A stretch of 64,000 nt of DNA, from assembly GCA_040755835.1 (NCBI GenBank), contig JBFMAB010000084.1:8410-72409 (forward strand). Reading direction: 5' to 3'. Each line of letters begins with the position of its first letter. The first letter of the stretch is position 1. A program made the translations under genes and the position numbers. The notes under the pieces are model-generated. The model was not told the origin of the DNA and did not search any database. It worked only from the letters and a program-made list of their open reading frames with translations. Source of the stretch: JADLDB01 sp040755835 (GTDB lineage Bacteria > Myxococcota > Myxococcia > Myxococcales > Myxococcaceae). This document shows, one piece after another, positions 39,428 through 48,583 of the stretch.

Positions 39428-41886
39428 CGGGGCTCCACGAGGGCCGGGCGCGAAAACTGCGCCAGCACCGGAAAACGCGCAGCGGTTGCGCCGGCAGGCC
39501 GCCGCAGCGTGGCGACCGTGTAGAAGAGGAGCGTCAGCGTGCTCGCAGGCATGCTGATGGCAGCGCTCACCGGGGACATCAGCCCCAGCAGAGACGCGGT
39601 GATGGCAACCGCGTTGTACGCGATCGAAATGCCGAGAATCCGAAGCACGGCGCGCCGCAGTTGCAGGGCGCTTGCCAAGGCGGTCTGCAGCGGGGCGAGG
39701 CCCTCGCCGATCAAGAAGAAGTCGGACTTCGACGGCATCACCGGGCGGTCGATGGCCGGCGTGCCGGCCGTCAGCGCGGCCTCGAAGGCGAGCGCGTCGT
39801 TGACGCCGTCGCCGACGAAGAGCGTGTCCCCACGATCGATTGCCCGCACCTGCTCGGCCTTGGCCTCGGGGGACAGCCCGCCGAGCGCCCGGGCCTCGGG
39901 TACCCCCAGCGCGGCGGCGAGCGCGGCGACGCGGGGCTGCGCATCGCCGGACAACAGCCACACCGCGTGCTCCGCCTGGAGCGCCGCCACCTCGCGTCGC
40001 GCGTCGGGCCGCAGGGCCTCGCGCGTGTCCAGGGACGTCAGCACCACGCCGTCGCGCGCGAGCACCGCGTGCCGGGCCTGCGTGCCCGGCGCGGCCCAGT
40101 CCGCGCGCCCGAGCCGCCACTCGCCGTCCGGGCGCTTCCAGGCGACGCCACGGCCGGGCTCCTCCACCACCTCGGCCGTCACGTCGTAGCGCGCCCGGCC
40201 CTGCAGCGCGCGGGCGACGCACTGGCTCACCGGGTGCGACGAGCGGACCGACAGGTTGAAGGCCGCGTCCCGCGCGTCATCGTCCAGCCCCAGGAGCGGC
40301 GCGGCGTCGACCAGCTCGAGGCGCCCGAGCGTCAGCGTGCCCGTCTTGTCGAACAGCACCTGCCTCACCGACGTGAGGCGGTCGAGAAGATCGGCGCTGC
40401 GCACATAGAAGCCGCCGCGCCGCAGCCGCGACTGGACGAGCTCGTACGCGAGCGGCACCGCGATGCCGATGGCGCACGGGCAGCTGATGACGAGCAGCGC
40501 CGCCGCCACGTTCACCGCGGCGCCCACGCCGTGCGGCAGCCAGGCCAGGAAGCCGAGGGCGGCGAGCGCCAGCACCGTCACCACCCACCACTTCGCGATC
40601 CGGTTCCACAGGCGCTGGTGGCGCCCGTCGCGATCGGCCCGCGGCGCGGGCTGACGGAGCAGCGCCACCAGCGGCGAGTCGGCGAACGCGGTGCGCGACT
40701 GCACGTGGAAGGCGGCGCGCCCGCCGTTGAAGCTGCCCGCGGGCACCAGCTGGCCGCGCTGAAGGCGGCGCGGATCGGCCTCGCCGGTGATCCAGTCGGT
40801 CGACACCTGCGCCGCCTCGTCGAGCAACGTCGCGTCGACGGGCACCACGTCGCCCGGCGCCACCAGCAGCACGTCGCCGGCCTGAACCTTCGGCGCGGAC
40901 AGGGCCTCGAGGCGCTCGCCCGCCACGCGGCGCACCATGAGCGCGTCGGCGCCGTCGTCCTCGAGCAGGAAGCGGCGATTCCGGTCGAGCAGCCGCTCCT
41001 GCAGGAAGCGGCCGAGCAGCATCAGCGTGATGAAGGTGTTCAACGTGTCGAAGTACGCGAAGTCGCCGCGCCCGTGGCTCGCGCCCAGCTGCACCAGCGA
41101 CATCGCGTACACGAGCACGATGCCCACGGCGATGGGCAGGTCGAGGTGCAAGACGCCCGTCCGCACGCCCTGCAGCGCCGCTTTGAGGAACGGCCAGCCG
41201 CCGATCACCACCACCGCCGTCGAGAGCGCCAGCGACAGCCAGGTGAACAGCTCGAAGATCTCCGGCTCCTGCGGCGACAACCCGAAGTGGAAGCTGACGG
41301 AGAACAACATCACGTTGATCGCCAGCGCCGCCGATACGCCGAGGCGCAGCGGCAGCTCGATGCTCTTCTTCGACGTCTTCTTCCGCGCGGGGCCGAAGCG
41401 GTAGCCGAACGCCTCGACCCGCTTCACCCACTGCTTCACGTCCAGCGCGCCGGCCTTCCACGACAGCGACACGGTGCCGAGCGCCGGGTTGACGACGATA
41501 CCGCCCGCGCCCTCCTCGCGCTTGAACGTCTCGTTCATCAGCCACACGCAGGCCGCGCAATGAATGCCCTGCACGTCCAGCTGCAGCGAGCACAAAGGGC
41601 CTCCGGACTCCGCCGCTTGCGCCACGAGCGGCTCGAGCCACGCATGACTCGACGGCGCCGCTTCGGCCGCCGGCGTCACGTCCGCGCCCGCGAGCTCGTA
41701 GTACCGCCCAAGCCCCTGCTCCATGAGCAGCCGGTGGACGGCCTCGCAGCCGCGGCAACAAAAGCGCGCAGAACTTGCGCCCGCGGGAATCGGGCTCCGG
41801 CAGTGGAGACAGGTGCCGTCGCCCTGCGTCTCCGAGGTATCTGAATCCTGCGTCGTCACGTCGCCGGTTCCTGTTGCGAACGGCAT
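39424..41886 (-). CDS. ccoI: Copper-transporting P1B-type ATPase CcoI/FixI
   Basis: 820 aa from ATG 41886; GTG 41859 is a good alternative because the ATG overlaps the divergent gene's possible start. N-terminal cysteine-rich zinc-type domain (CLHCRSPIP, FCCRGCEAVH), then an HMA domain with CAACVW, eight membrane helices with the metal-path motif SCPCAIG, actuator, phosphorylation site DKTGTL and hinge GDGVNDAL. Exports Cu to the periplasm for cbb3 assembly. First gene of the leftward cco cluster. Confidence 0.93.
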   Translation of the reverse strand: MPFATGTGDVTTQDSDTSETQGDGTCLHCRSPIPAGASSARFCCRGCEAVHRLLMEQGLGRYYELAGADVTPAAEAAPSSHAWLEPLVAQAAESGGPLCSLQLDVQGIHCAACVWLMNETFKREEGAGGIVVNPALGTVSLSWKAGALDVKQWVKRVEAFGYRFGPARKKTSKKSIELPLRLGVSAALAINVMLFSVSFHFGLSPQEPEIFELFTWLSLALSTAVVVIGGWPFLKAALQGVRTGVLHLDLPIAVGIVLVYAMSLVQLGASHGRGDFAYFDTLNTFITLMLLGRFLQERLLDRNRRFLLEDDGADALMVRRVAGERLEALSAPKVQAGDVLLVAPGDVVPVDATLLDEAAQVSTDWITGEADPRRLQRGQLVPAGSFNGGRAAFHVQSRTAFADSPLVALLRQPAPRADRDGRHQRLWNRIAKWWVVTVLALAALGFLAWLPHGVGAAVNVAAALLVISCPCAIGIAVPLAYELVQSRLRRGGFYVRSADLLDRLTSVRQVLFDKTGTLTLGRLELVDAAPLLGLDDDARDAAFNLSVRSSHPVSQCVARALQGRARYDVTAEVVEEPGRGVAWKRPDGEWRLGRADWAAPGTQARHAVLARDGVVLTSLDTREALRPDARREVAALQAEHAVWLLSGDAQPRVAALAAALGVPEARALGGLSPEAKAEQVRAIDRGDTLFVGDGVNDALAFEAALTAGTPAIDRPVMPSKSDFFLIGEGLAPLQTALASALQLRRAVLRILGISIAYNAVAITASLLGLMSPVSAAISMPASTLTLLFYTVATLRRPAGATAARFPVLAQFSRPALVEPR

Positions 41887-41911
41887 GCCGATTGAAATGA
41901 AGAGCCACGCA

Positions 41912-42592
41912 ATGGACCCGGGGTTCGCGACACCGTTGGTGGTGGCTGGCGCGTCGAGCGCGCTGGTGGCCGGTGTCACCGGCAGCCTGCATTGCGGGCT
42001 GATGTGTGGGCCGCTGGCGTGTGCGCCGCTGCCGAAGGCGGGCGGAGGCCGCCGGCAGGCCGCCGCCGCGTGGCACCTCGGGCGCGTGGTGGCGTACGGG
42101 TCGGTGGGTGCGCTGCTGGGCGCGCTCGGCGCCGGCGTGGCGCGCGCGCTGACGCTGTCGGTGCAGCCGTGGCTGCCGTGGGTGATGGCGGCGGGCCTGG
42201 TGGTGACGGCGCTCGATCTCGGTCGCTTCTTGAAGCCGCTGCCGGGCGTGGGGCGGGTATCGCGCGGGCTGGCGCGGTGGGGCGCGACGCTGCCGCCGTC
42301 GGGTCGGGCCTTCGCGCTGGGCGCGGCGACGCCGTTCCTCCCGTGCGGGTTGTTGTACGGCATCTTCCTCGCCGCGCTGGCGACGGGCTCGGCCCGGGGC
42401 GGCGCGGTGGTGCTGCTCGCGTTCTCGGTGGGCGCGGTGCCACTGCTCGCGGGCGTGCAGCTCGGCAGCCAGGCGTGGAACCGGTGGCCCGGCGCGGCGG
42501 CGATCGTGCGGCGCGCGGTGCCGCTGGCGGCGGCGATCCTCCTCATCGTGCGCGCGCTGTGGTTCCAGGACACGTCGGCCGGGTGCCACTGA
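41912..42592 (+). CDS. TauE/SafE-family membrane protein, cbb3-associated
   Basis: 226 aa from ATG 41912; ATGs at 41885 and 41897 are in frame. Six or so membrane helices, with the N-terminal GVTGSLHCGLMCGPLA motif and PFLPCGLLYGIFLAAL typical of the SafE-like proteins found beside cco genes. There they are thought to aid copper handling or cytochrome maturation (CcoH2-like). Divergent from ccoI with no real intergenic space. Function inferred from neighbourhood. Confidence 0.82.
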   Translation: MDPGFATPLVVAGASSALVAGVTGSLHCGLMCGPLACAPLPKAGGGRRQAAAAWHLGRVVAYGSVGALLGALGAGVARALTLSVQPWLPWVMAAGLVVTALDLGRFLKPLPGVGRVSRGLARWGATLPPSGRAFALGAATPFLPCGLLYGIFLAALATGSARGGAVVLLAFSVGAVPLLAGVQLGSQAWNRWPGAAAIVRRAVPLAAAILLIVRALWFQDTSAGCH

Positions 42593-42637
42593 CGCCCGCG
42601 ATTCGACTCCGCACCGGGGCGCGCTAGCGTCGCGCAG

Positions 42638-44158
42638 GTGAGCTACTTCGAAGTCCTGTGGATGGAGGCGAAGGACGCGTCGACGCCGTGGGTACTCGGC
42701 GTCTCGGTGCTCGCCTTCCTGCTCTCGAAGCTGTCGACCATCGACCGCGCGCGCTTCAAGGCGGCGCTCTTCTTCCTGGCAATGCACCTGGTCGCGCTGG
42801 CCATCGCCGCGGGCATGGCGGTGCGCGGCTCGCCGCTGGCGGGAGCGTTCCGCACGCCAGCGTGGGTGTTCGGCGCGGTGGGGCTGGTCGGCGCGAGCGC
42901 GACGCTGATCTTCAACGTGGTGCTGCCGCGCGTGCGGGTGAAGCTGCCGCTCATCCTCCAGGACGTGGTGGTGGCGATCGCGTCGGTGGCGACGGCGGTG
43001 GCGGTCGCGGGCCGCGCCGGCGTCAGCCTGTCGGGCCTCATCGCCACCAGCGCGGTCTTCACTGCAGTGCTGGGCTTCTCGCTCCAGGACGTCATCGGCA
43101 ACATCGCGGGCGGGCTCGCGCTGCAGATCGACAACTCCATCGGCGAGGACGACTGGATCAAGGTCGGCGACGTCGTTGGCCGAGTGGTGGAGGTGCGCTG
43201 GCGCCACACCGCCATCGAGACGCGCAACTGGGAGACCGTGCTGATCCCCAACGCGGTGCTGATGAAGTCGCAGGTCACCGTGCTGGGGCGGCGACAGAGC
43301 CAGCCGCGGCAGCTGCGCCGCTGGGTGTGGTTCAACGTGGACTGGCGGCACCAGCCCAACGACGTCATCGACGTGGTGACGGCCGCGGTGCGCGCCGCGC
43401 AGATCCCCAACGTCGCGCAGACGCCGGCGCCCAACGCGGTGCTGATGGACATGGCCGACACCTACGGCCACTACGCGGTGCGGTACTGGTTGACCGATCT
43501 CCACGTCGACGACCCGACGGACTCGGCGGTGCGCGGCTGCATCTTCTCGGCGCTCGCGCGCGCCGGCATGTCGCCCGCCAAGCCCGCGCACGCGCTCTTC
43601 GTCACCGAGGAGAACCGCGAGCGCAAGGAAGAGAAATCGGCGCAGCAGCTCGAGCGCTGCCGCAAGCTGCTCGACGCCCTGCCCTTCTTCCGCGACCTCT
43701 CGTCGGCTGAGCGCGACACGCTGGCGCGGGGTATGCGCTACGCCCCGTTCGGCCGCGGCGAGGTGATGACGCGCCAGGGCGCCGACGCCCACTGGTTGTA
43801 CCTGATGGAGGACGGCGACGCGGTGGTGCGGGTGGCCGACGGCGAGCTGCAGAAGGAAGTCGGCACGCTCAAGGCGCCCACCGTCTTCGGCGAGATGTCG
43901 CTGCTCACCGGCGAGCCACGCTCGGCCACCGTCATCGCCACGTCGGACTCCGAGTGCTTCAGGCTCGACAAGGCCGTCTTCCAGGAGGTGCTGGGCGCGC
44001 GCCCGGAGCTCGCCGAGAAGATCGCCAACCTGCTGGCCGAGCGCCGCGTCGCGCTGGACGCCGCGCGCGAAGGCCTCGACGCCGAGGCGGCCGCCGCCCG
44101 CAAGGCGAAGGACGCGACCGCGCTGCGCGAACGGATCCGCCGCTTCTTCGCGCTGTAA
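42638..44158 (+). CDS. MscS-family channel with C-terminal cyclic-nucleotide-binding domain
   Basis: 506 aa from GTG. Membrane helices (~15-35, 50-68, 78-100, 105-125) lead into the MscS pore helix and beta domain (TAVLGFSLQDVIGNIAGGLALQ; EDDWIKVGDVVGRVVEVRWRHT). From ~350 a cNMP domain has an apparently complete phosphate cassette (FGEMSLLTGEPRSATV). The last ~50 residues are an Ala-rich charged helix. Probably a small-conductance channel gated or tuned by cAMP or cGMP rather than only by tension. No direct regulatory partner nearby. Confidence 0.92.
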   Translation: MSYFEVLWMEAKDASTPWVLGVSVLAFLLSKLSTIDRARFKAALFFLAMHLVALAIAAGMAVRGSPLAGAFRTPAWVFGAVGLVGASATLIFNVVLPRVRVKLPLILQDVVVAIASVATAVAVAGRAGVSLSGLIATSAVFTAVLGFSLQDVIGNIAGGLALQIDNSIGEDDWIKVGDVVGRVVEVRWRHTAIETRNWETVLIPNAVLMKSQVTVLGRRQSQPRQLRRWVWFNVDWRHQPNDVIDVVTAAVRAAQIPNVAQTPAPNAVLMDMADTYGHYAVRYWLTDLHVDDPTDSAVRGCIFSALARAGMSPAKPAHALFVTEENRERKEEKSAQQLERCRKLLDALPFFRDLSSAERDTLARGMRYAPFGRGEVMTRQGADAHWLYLMEDGDAVVRVADGELQKEVGTLKAPTVFGEMSLLTGEPRSATVIATSDSECFRLDKAVFQEVLGARPELAEKIANLLAERRVALDAAREGLDAEAAAARKAKDATALRERIRRFFAL

Positions 44159-44227
44159 TCGAGGGCCCTGCCCGTTACAGCAGCAGCCGAATCTCTCCGT
44201 GGAGCGCGGGGCTCCAAGAGGTGACGC

Positions 44228-45049
44228 ATGAGCTACGTACGTGACGTGACGGAGGCGCAGTTCGAGACCGCGGTGCTGGCGCGCTCGCGCGAGGTGCCGG
44301 TGGTGGTGGACTTCTGGGCCGAGTGGTGCGCGCCCTGCCGCATGCTGGGGCCGACGCTGGAGCGCGAGGTGAACGCGCTCGGCGGCCGAGTGGAGCTGGC
44401 GAAGGTGGACGTCGACCGGGCGCAGGCGCTCGCCGGCTCGTTCGGCGTGCAGGGCATCCCCGCGGTGATGGCCTTCCGCGACGGGAAGAAGGTGGACGAG
44501 TTCGTCGGCGCGCGCGACGCGGGCTTCGTGAAGCGGTGGCTTTCGGGCCTCGCGCCGTCGGACGCGTCGAAGCGGTTGGCGAACGCGAAGACCGAGGCCG
44601 AGCTCGAGGCGCTCCTGGGTGACGCCGAGGTCGGGGGGAAGGCGGCGCTGAGGCTCGCGGAGAAGAAGCTCGCGGCCGGCAAGTCCGCCGACGCGCTGGC
44701 GCTGCTCGAGAAGGTGGACCCGCGCTCGGCCGACGCGGCGGCCGCGGAGGCGTTGCGCGCACAGGCGGCGTTCGCGGTGGACGCCGCAGCGTTCGGCGGA
44801 GAGTCGAAGGCGCGCGCGGCGCTGGCCGAAAAGCCGGACGATCTCGACGCGCGGTGGGCGCTCGCGTCCGCGCTCGCGGCCAGGGGCGACTTCCCCGGCG
44901 CGCTGGAAGAGTTCCTCACGGTGGTGAAACAGAGCCGGAAGTACCGGGACGACGGCGCGCGCAGGGCGATGGTGACGCTGTTCGATCGCCTCGGAAATTC
45001 GAGCGACGTCACGCGCGAGTTCCGGCGGCGGTTGCAGATCGCGCTCTGA
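44228..45049 (+). CDS. Thioredoxin-TPR protein (CnoX/YbbN-like)
   Basis: 273 aa. Thioredoxin domain with the standard active site WCAPC (Cys34, Cys37) and cis-Pro in GIPAVMAF, followed by helical repeats (~115-273) with TPR character (ALALLEKVDP; AALAEKPDDLDARWALASALAARGDF). The YbbN/CnoX group are chaperone-holdases that hand clients to GroEL; E. coli YbbN has lost the second Cys but this one keeps both, so it may be a working reductase. Single gene, good ribosome site (AGAGG). Confidence 0.9.
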   Translation: MSYVRDVTEAQFETAVLARSREVPVVVDFWAEWCAPCRMLGPTLEREVNALGGRVELAKVDVDRAQALAGSFGVQGIPAVMAFRDGKKVDEFVGARDAGFVKRWLSGLAPSDASKRLANAKTEAELEALLGDAEVGGKAALRLAEKKLAAGKSADALALLEKVDPRSADAAAAEALRAQAAFAVDAAAFGGESKARAALAEKPDDLDARWALASALAARGDFPGALEEFLTVVKQSRKYRDDGARRAMVTLFDRLGNSSDVTREFRRRLQIAL

Positions 45050-45217
45050 CCGAGGACCAGGCGCTCGCCGCCGCGGGCCGCCTCCGGACCCGCCCGAAGG
45101 AGCACGGGCGCGCCGTCGTCCATCGCCCGGGGCGCCCGGCGCGGGGCCGGCCGGCTCCGCGCACGTACATTTCCGGACGAGTTGCCGAGCGCGCCGTCTC
45201 CGTGCCACATCGGCCCC

Positions 45218-46069
45218 ATGGCCGGGCTCATCCGCCCTCCGCGCCGACCTGCCGGCTGGACGCCGGGCGGTCCACTGCCCGCGGGCGATCGCGGCGAAGC
45301 GGACCTGCGGCCGCGCGACGACGAGGACCTGTGCTTCCTCGTCGGCGAGTGGCGGCTGTTTCAGAAGCAGCGCGGGCACCGCTGGAGCCTCGACGACCTG
45401 GTGACGGCGTGGGTCGCGGCACGGCACGGACAGTCGCTGGGCGCGACGCGCGCGCTGGATCTCGGCTGTGGGCTCGGCAGCGTGCTGCTGATGGTGGCGT
45501 GGCGGCTCGCCGACGCCGACGTCACCGGCATCGAGGCGCAGGCGGACCGCGCAGCGATGGGTCGGCGCTCCATTCGCTTCAACGGCGCCGAGACGCGCTG
45601 CCGGATCCTCGACGGCGATCTCCGCGACCCCGGCGCGCTGCCGGCGGGCGCGCGCTTCGAGCTCGTCACCGGCACGCCGCCCTACTTCCCGCGCGGCACC
45701 GGTACCGAGTCGGCGCTCCCGCACGCCATGCCCTGCCGCTTCGAGGCGCGCGGCGGCGTGGAGGACTACCTGCTCGCCGCGGCGCGAGTGTTGTCGGAGC
45801 GCGGCCGGGTGGTGATCTGCAGCGCGGCGCTCGAGGCGAACCGCATCGCACCGGCGGCCGAGGTGGCGGGGCTCCACGTGCTCGAACACCTCGTGGTCGT
45901 CCCACGCGAGGGCAAGGCGCCGCTCGTGATGGTGGACGTGTTCGCCCGCGAGCCCGCGTCAGTCCGCGAGGAGACGCTCGTGGTGCGTGACGCGCGTGGC
46001 CAGTGGACGCCCGCGTTCAGCGCCGTGCGCGCCGCGATGGGCATGCCGCCGACGCCGCCGGGGAAGTGA
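45218..46069 (+). CDS. SAM-dependent methyltransferase, TrmN6-like
   Basis: 283 aa from ATG 45218. Rossmann methyltransferase: SAM loop LDLGCGLGSV, acidic turn GIEAQADRA, and TGTPPYF in place of the (D/N)PPY motif of N6-adenine methyltransferases. The N-terminal segment (LFQKQRGHRWSLDDLVTAW) resembles tRNA1(Val) A37 methyltransferases (F-x-Q-x8-D-x2-L). tRNA modification is likely; the Asn/Asp to Thr change at the catalytic motif makes the substrate uncertain. Confidence 0.75.
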   Translation: MAGLIRPPRRPAGWTPGGPLPAGDRGEADLRPRDDEDLCFLVGEWRLFQKQRGHRWSLDDLVTAWVAARHGQSLGATRALDLGCGLGSVLLMVAWRLADADVTGIEAQADRAAMGRRSIRFNGAETRCRILDGDLRDPGALPAGARFELVTGTPPYFPRGTGTESALPHAMPCRFEARGGVEDYLLAAARVLSERGRVVICSAALEANRIAPAAEVAGLHVLEHLVVVPREGKAPLVMVDVFAREPASVREETLVVRDARGQWTPAFSAVRAAMGMPPTPPGK

Positions 46070-46089
46070 CTCCCGGAGACGGGGCCTTC

Positions 46090-46657
46090 TCATGGCACCG
46101 GCGGACCGATCACCGGCTGCACCTGGTCGTTGAACAACACGCCTCCGTCCGCGCGCAGCACCGAGACGTCGGAGGTGTGCCCGGCCTGGGAGGTCCACCC
46201 CTGCGGGTTGATGCGAGTGGCGTACGGGCTGCCGTAGTTGGCGAGCAGCTGCGTCGTCGTGACGGGCTTGTCGACGCCGTTGTCCTTCACCACCGCGGTC
46301 GTGCCGTTGAGGTTCCACGCGCTGCCGTACGCCTGCACCGTCCACCCCACGGTGTCGATCGACGTGAGGCCGGGGTGCGTGATGGCCTCGATCGGCACGG
46401 GCCCCGGCGGCGGCCAGGCGACCCACGGCTTGGGCGAGGTACCGCTTCCGCCGATGACGACGTGGCAGCTTCCGCCCGGCGTCCCGCCGACCGCGCTACC
46501 ACCCGCCGGCCGCGCCGCCGCCACCGCCCATCGAGCCACCACCCGCGCCCCCATCGTCGATGCCCGCGTCGTCCACGGGTGGCTCGTTGATCTCGCCGAT
46601 CTCACCGACGCAGGCCGCCATCATCACGAGGGAGACGACCGCCAGCCCAAGGCGCAT
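46090..46657 (-). pseudogene. Frameshifted lipoprotein gene
   Basis: From ATG 46657 a lipoprotein signal (MRLGLAVVSLVMMAAC) and an acidic, Gly-rich segment run to a TAG at 46496. The continuation in another frame reads AVGGTPGGSCHVVIGG and on to PGLTSIDTVGWTVQAYGSAW and VQPVIGPPVP, stopping at 46090. The join is in a GGC/GCC-rich tract near 46500, and total length is one base over a multiple of three. Joined it would be about 188 aa, an envelope lipoprotein with an unidentified C-terminal domain. Real decay and a sequencing indel look the same here. Confidence 0.6.
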
Positions 46658-46716
46658 GCGCCGAGGATGCTCAGCCAGGCCCCTGCCCGACCGCCAGTCC
46701 CGCGGCGGTGGCCGAC

Positions 46717-48285
46717 CTACCGAAGGCGCCGACAGTCCGTCGAACACCCGTCGCCGTCGACGTTGTTGCCGTCGTCGCAGACTTCTCCCGCGTCGAACAC
46801 GCCGTCGCCGCAGCGCGGGATGGTGCAGTTCGACCGGCACAGCGACGCGGTGTCGAGCGCCTCGATCGTGATCGGCTCCGTCATGCGGAGCGGAATGCGC
46901 ACCTTGTCGTCCCGCACCCAGCCCCACGTGGAGATGCCCATGGTGAAGCGCGGCGTGACGGTGATGCGCCAGTTGCCGGGGAACGGCAATGGCCCCAGCG
47001 CGCCGCCGTCGGAGTTGCGATCGAAGTTCCACCGGCCGAACGCGGTCCCGCCCATCCCCCGGAAGAACTCGGCGCCGTTGTCGTCGACGACATCGACGCC
47101 CGTGCCGGGCGGCAGGCCCGCGACGTCCATCTCCACGTGCGACGGCGGCTGAGAGATGCCCGTGCCGTTGAAGTCGATGCCGTGCGTCAAGACCAGCGAC
47201 AGCCGCCCGGTGTTCGCGTCCGCGTAGAGGTAGATGCGGCTCTCGCCGACGACCTCGAAGCCCGTGTGCGAGCTCGCGGAGCGGTAGTCGTAGAACTGCT
47301 GCACCGTGCGCGCGCCGACGATGGCGTCGGTGCCGATCCGCGTGCCGGCCGATTGGGTGATGCGGAACGCCGGCGTGTCGCCGTTCGCCGGGCCGAGATC
47401 GCACTGCTCCGTCGTCGCCTTCCGGCCGTCGCCACAGACCGGCAGCTTGCAGCGGTTGTCGCAGCCGTCGAGGTCGACCTGATTCCCGTCATCGCACTCC
47501 TCCACGCCGCGCTGCACGAAGCCGTCGCCGCAGCGCGCCGGCACGCAGCCCGCCACGCACGCGTCGCCGTCGTCGCGGTTGCCGTCGTCGCATGACTCGA
47601 CGCCTCGGTGGAGGAAGCCGTCTCCGCAGCTCGCCGCGACGCACGACGAGAGGCACTCGTCGCCCCGGTCCGCGTTGCCGTCGTCGCAGGCCTCCACGCC
47701 GCGCCACACCACGCCGTCGCCGCAGCGCGCCGGGATGCAGCCGGTGAGACAGGCGTCGCCGTCGTCGCGGTTGGCGTCGTCACACGCCTCGACGCCGCGG
47801 TGCACGAAGCCGTCGCCGCACGCCGCCGCCACGCAGCCCTGCACGCAGTCGTCGGTGTCGTCATCGTTGCCGTCGTCGCAGGCCTCCGCGCCGGCGCGCA
47901 CGAAGCCGTCGCCACACGTCGCGAGGAGGCAACGCTTCAGGCAGTCGTCTTCCTGCGCGGCGTTGCCGTCGTCGCACTGCTCCGGTTCCTGCACCACCGC
48001 GTCACCGCAGGAGCCGACCGTGCAGTCGGCCGTGCACACGCCGGCGTCGGGGAACGAGCCCGGGTCGCAGAGCTCCGTGCCCCGCTGGACCCGGCCGTCG
48101 CCACACCGGGCCGCCTCGCAGGTGGACAGGCACTCGTCGCCGTCGTCCGCGTCGCCGTCGTCGCACGCCTCGCCTTCGTCCACCACGCCGTCGCCGCACG
48201 TGTCGATGACGACGGCGCCGGGGATCACCACCGCCGTCCGGCCACAGGCCGCGAGGACGATTAGCAGGAGCAGCGGCCGGCGCAC
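46717..48285 (-). CDS. Lipoprotein with DUF4215 cysteine-rich repeats
   Basis: 522 aa from GTG 48285, chosen because it starts a lipoprotein signal (RRPLLLLIVLAAC). Eight full repeats of ~31 residues follow (pattern CGDG-x-V-x5-EACDDGN-x2-DGDxC-x2-C), then a ninth, shortened one. Next is an unrelated beta-rich domain of ~150-170 residues (ITQSAGTRIGTDAIVG to IPLRMTEPITIEALD) and one last repeat (CGDGVFDAGEVCDDGNN). These Asp-rich Cys repeats are common in myxobacterial surface proteins and look able to bind calcium; role unknown. The frameshifted lipoprotein gene lies 59 bp downstream. Confidence 0.88.
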   Translation of the reverse strand: MRRPLLLLIVLAACGRTAVVIPGAVVIDTCGDGVVDEGEACDDGDADDGDECLSTCEAARCGDGRVQRGTELCDPGSFPDAGVCTADCTVGSCGDAVVQEPEQCDDGNAAQEDDCLKRCLLATCGDGFVRAGAEACDDGNDDDTDDCVQGCVAAACGDGFVHRGVEACDDANRDDGDACLTGCIPARCGDGVVWRGVEACDDGNADRGDECLSSCVAASCGDGFLHRGVESCDDGNRDDGDACVAGCVPARCGDGFVQRGVEECDDGNQVDLDGCDNRCKLPVCGDGRKATTEQCDLGPANGDTPAFRITQSAGTRIGTDAIVGARTVQQFYDYRSASSHTGFEVVGESRIYLYADANTGRLSLVLTHGIDFNGTGISQPPSHVEMDVAGLPPGTGVDVVDDNGAEFFRGMGGTAFGRWNFDRNSDGGALGPLPFPGNWRITVTPRFTMGISTWGWVRDDKVRIPLRMTEPITIEALDTASLCRSNCTIPRCGDGVFDAGEVCDDGNNVDGDGCSTDCRRLR

Positions 48286-48583
48286 GCGCTGAGTGTAGCG
48301 GTTCGCGGCCGAGACGGAGTGGGCGACCAAATCGCGGCGCTCGAGGCGCGGGTGACGACGTGGGTCAGCGTCAGGCGCACGCCGGATCGCTCGCGGTAGC
48401 GGGGCCGCGCCGTCAGGGTGCCGGTCCCGTCCATCGAGCCGCAGCTCCTCGGGTCGTTCGCGGCCGCCGACGTCGAGGCCGCCACGCGGCGGAGCGGGGA
48501 CACGTCTTCTTCCGGGGTGCAGGTGGTGATGTCCGCGCACCAAAGGACCGCCCGCCGGCCGGCTTTCGTTCGCGCGCCAGCCG
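48286..48583. other. Intergenic region without a supportable gene
   Basis: About 300 bp between the sigma-54 activator (ends 48584) and the DUF4215 lipoprotein (starts 48285), both leftward. Frames are open on both strands but none has a good start, family signal or consistent composition. It should hold the lipoprotein promoter; no clear hexamers found. Confidence 0.5.

Noticed and set aside
48286..48583. Small genes in the gap before the DUF4215 lipoprotein
   Set aside because: Open frames exist on both strands but lack plausible starts and any family pattern.
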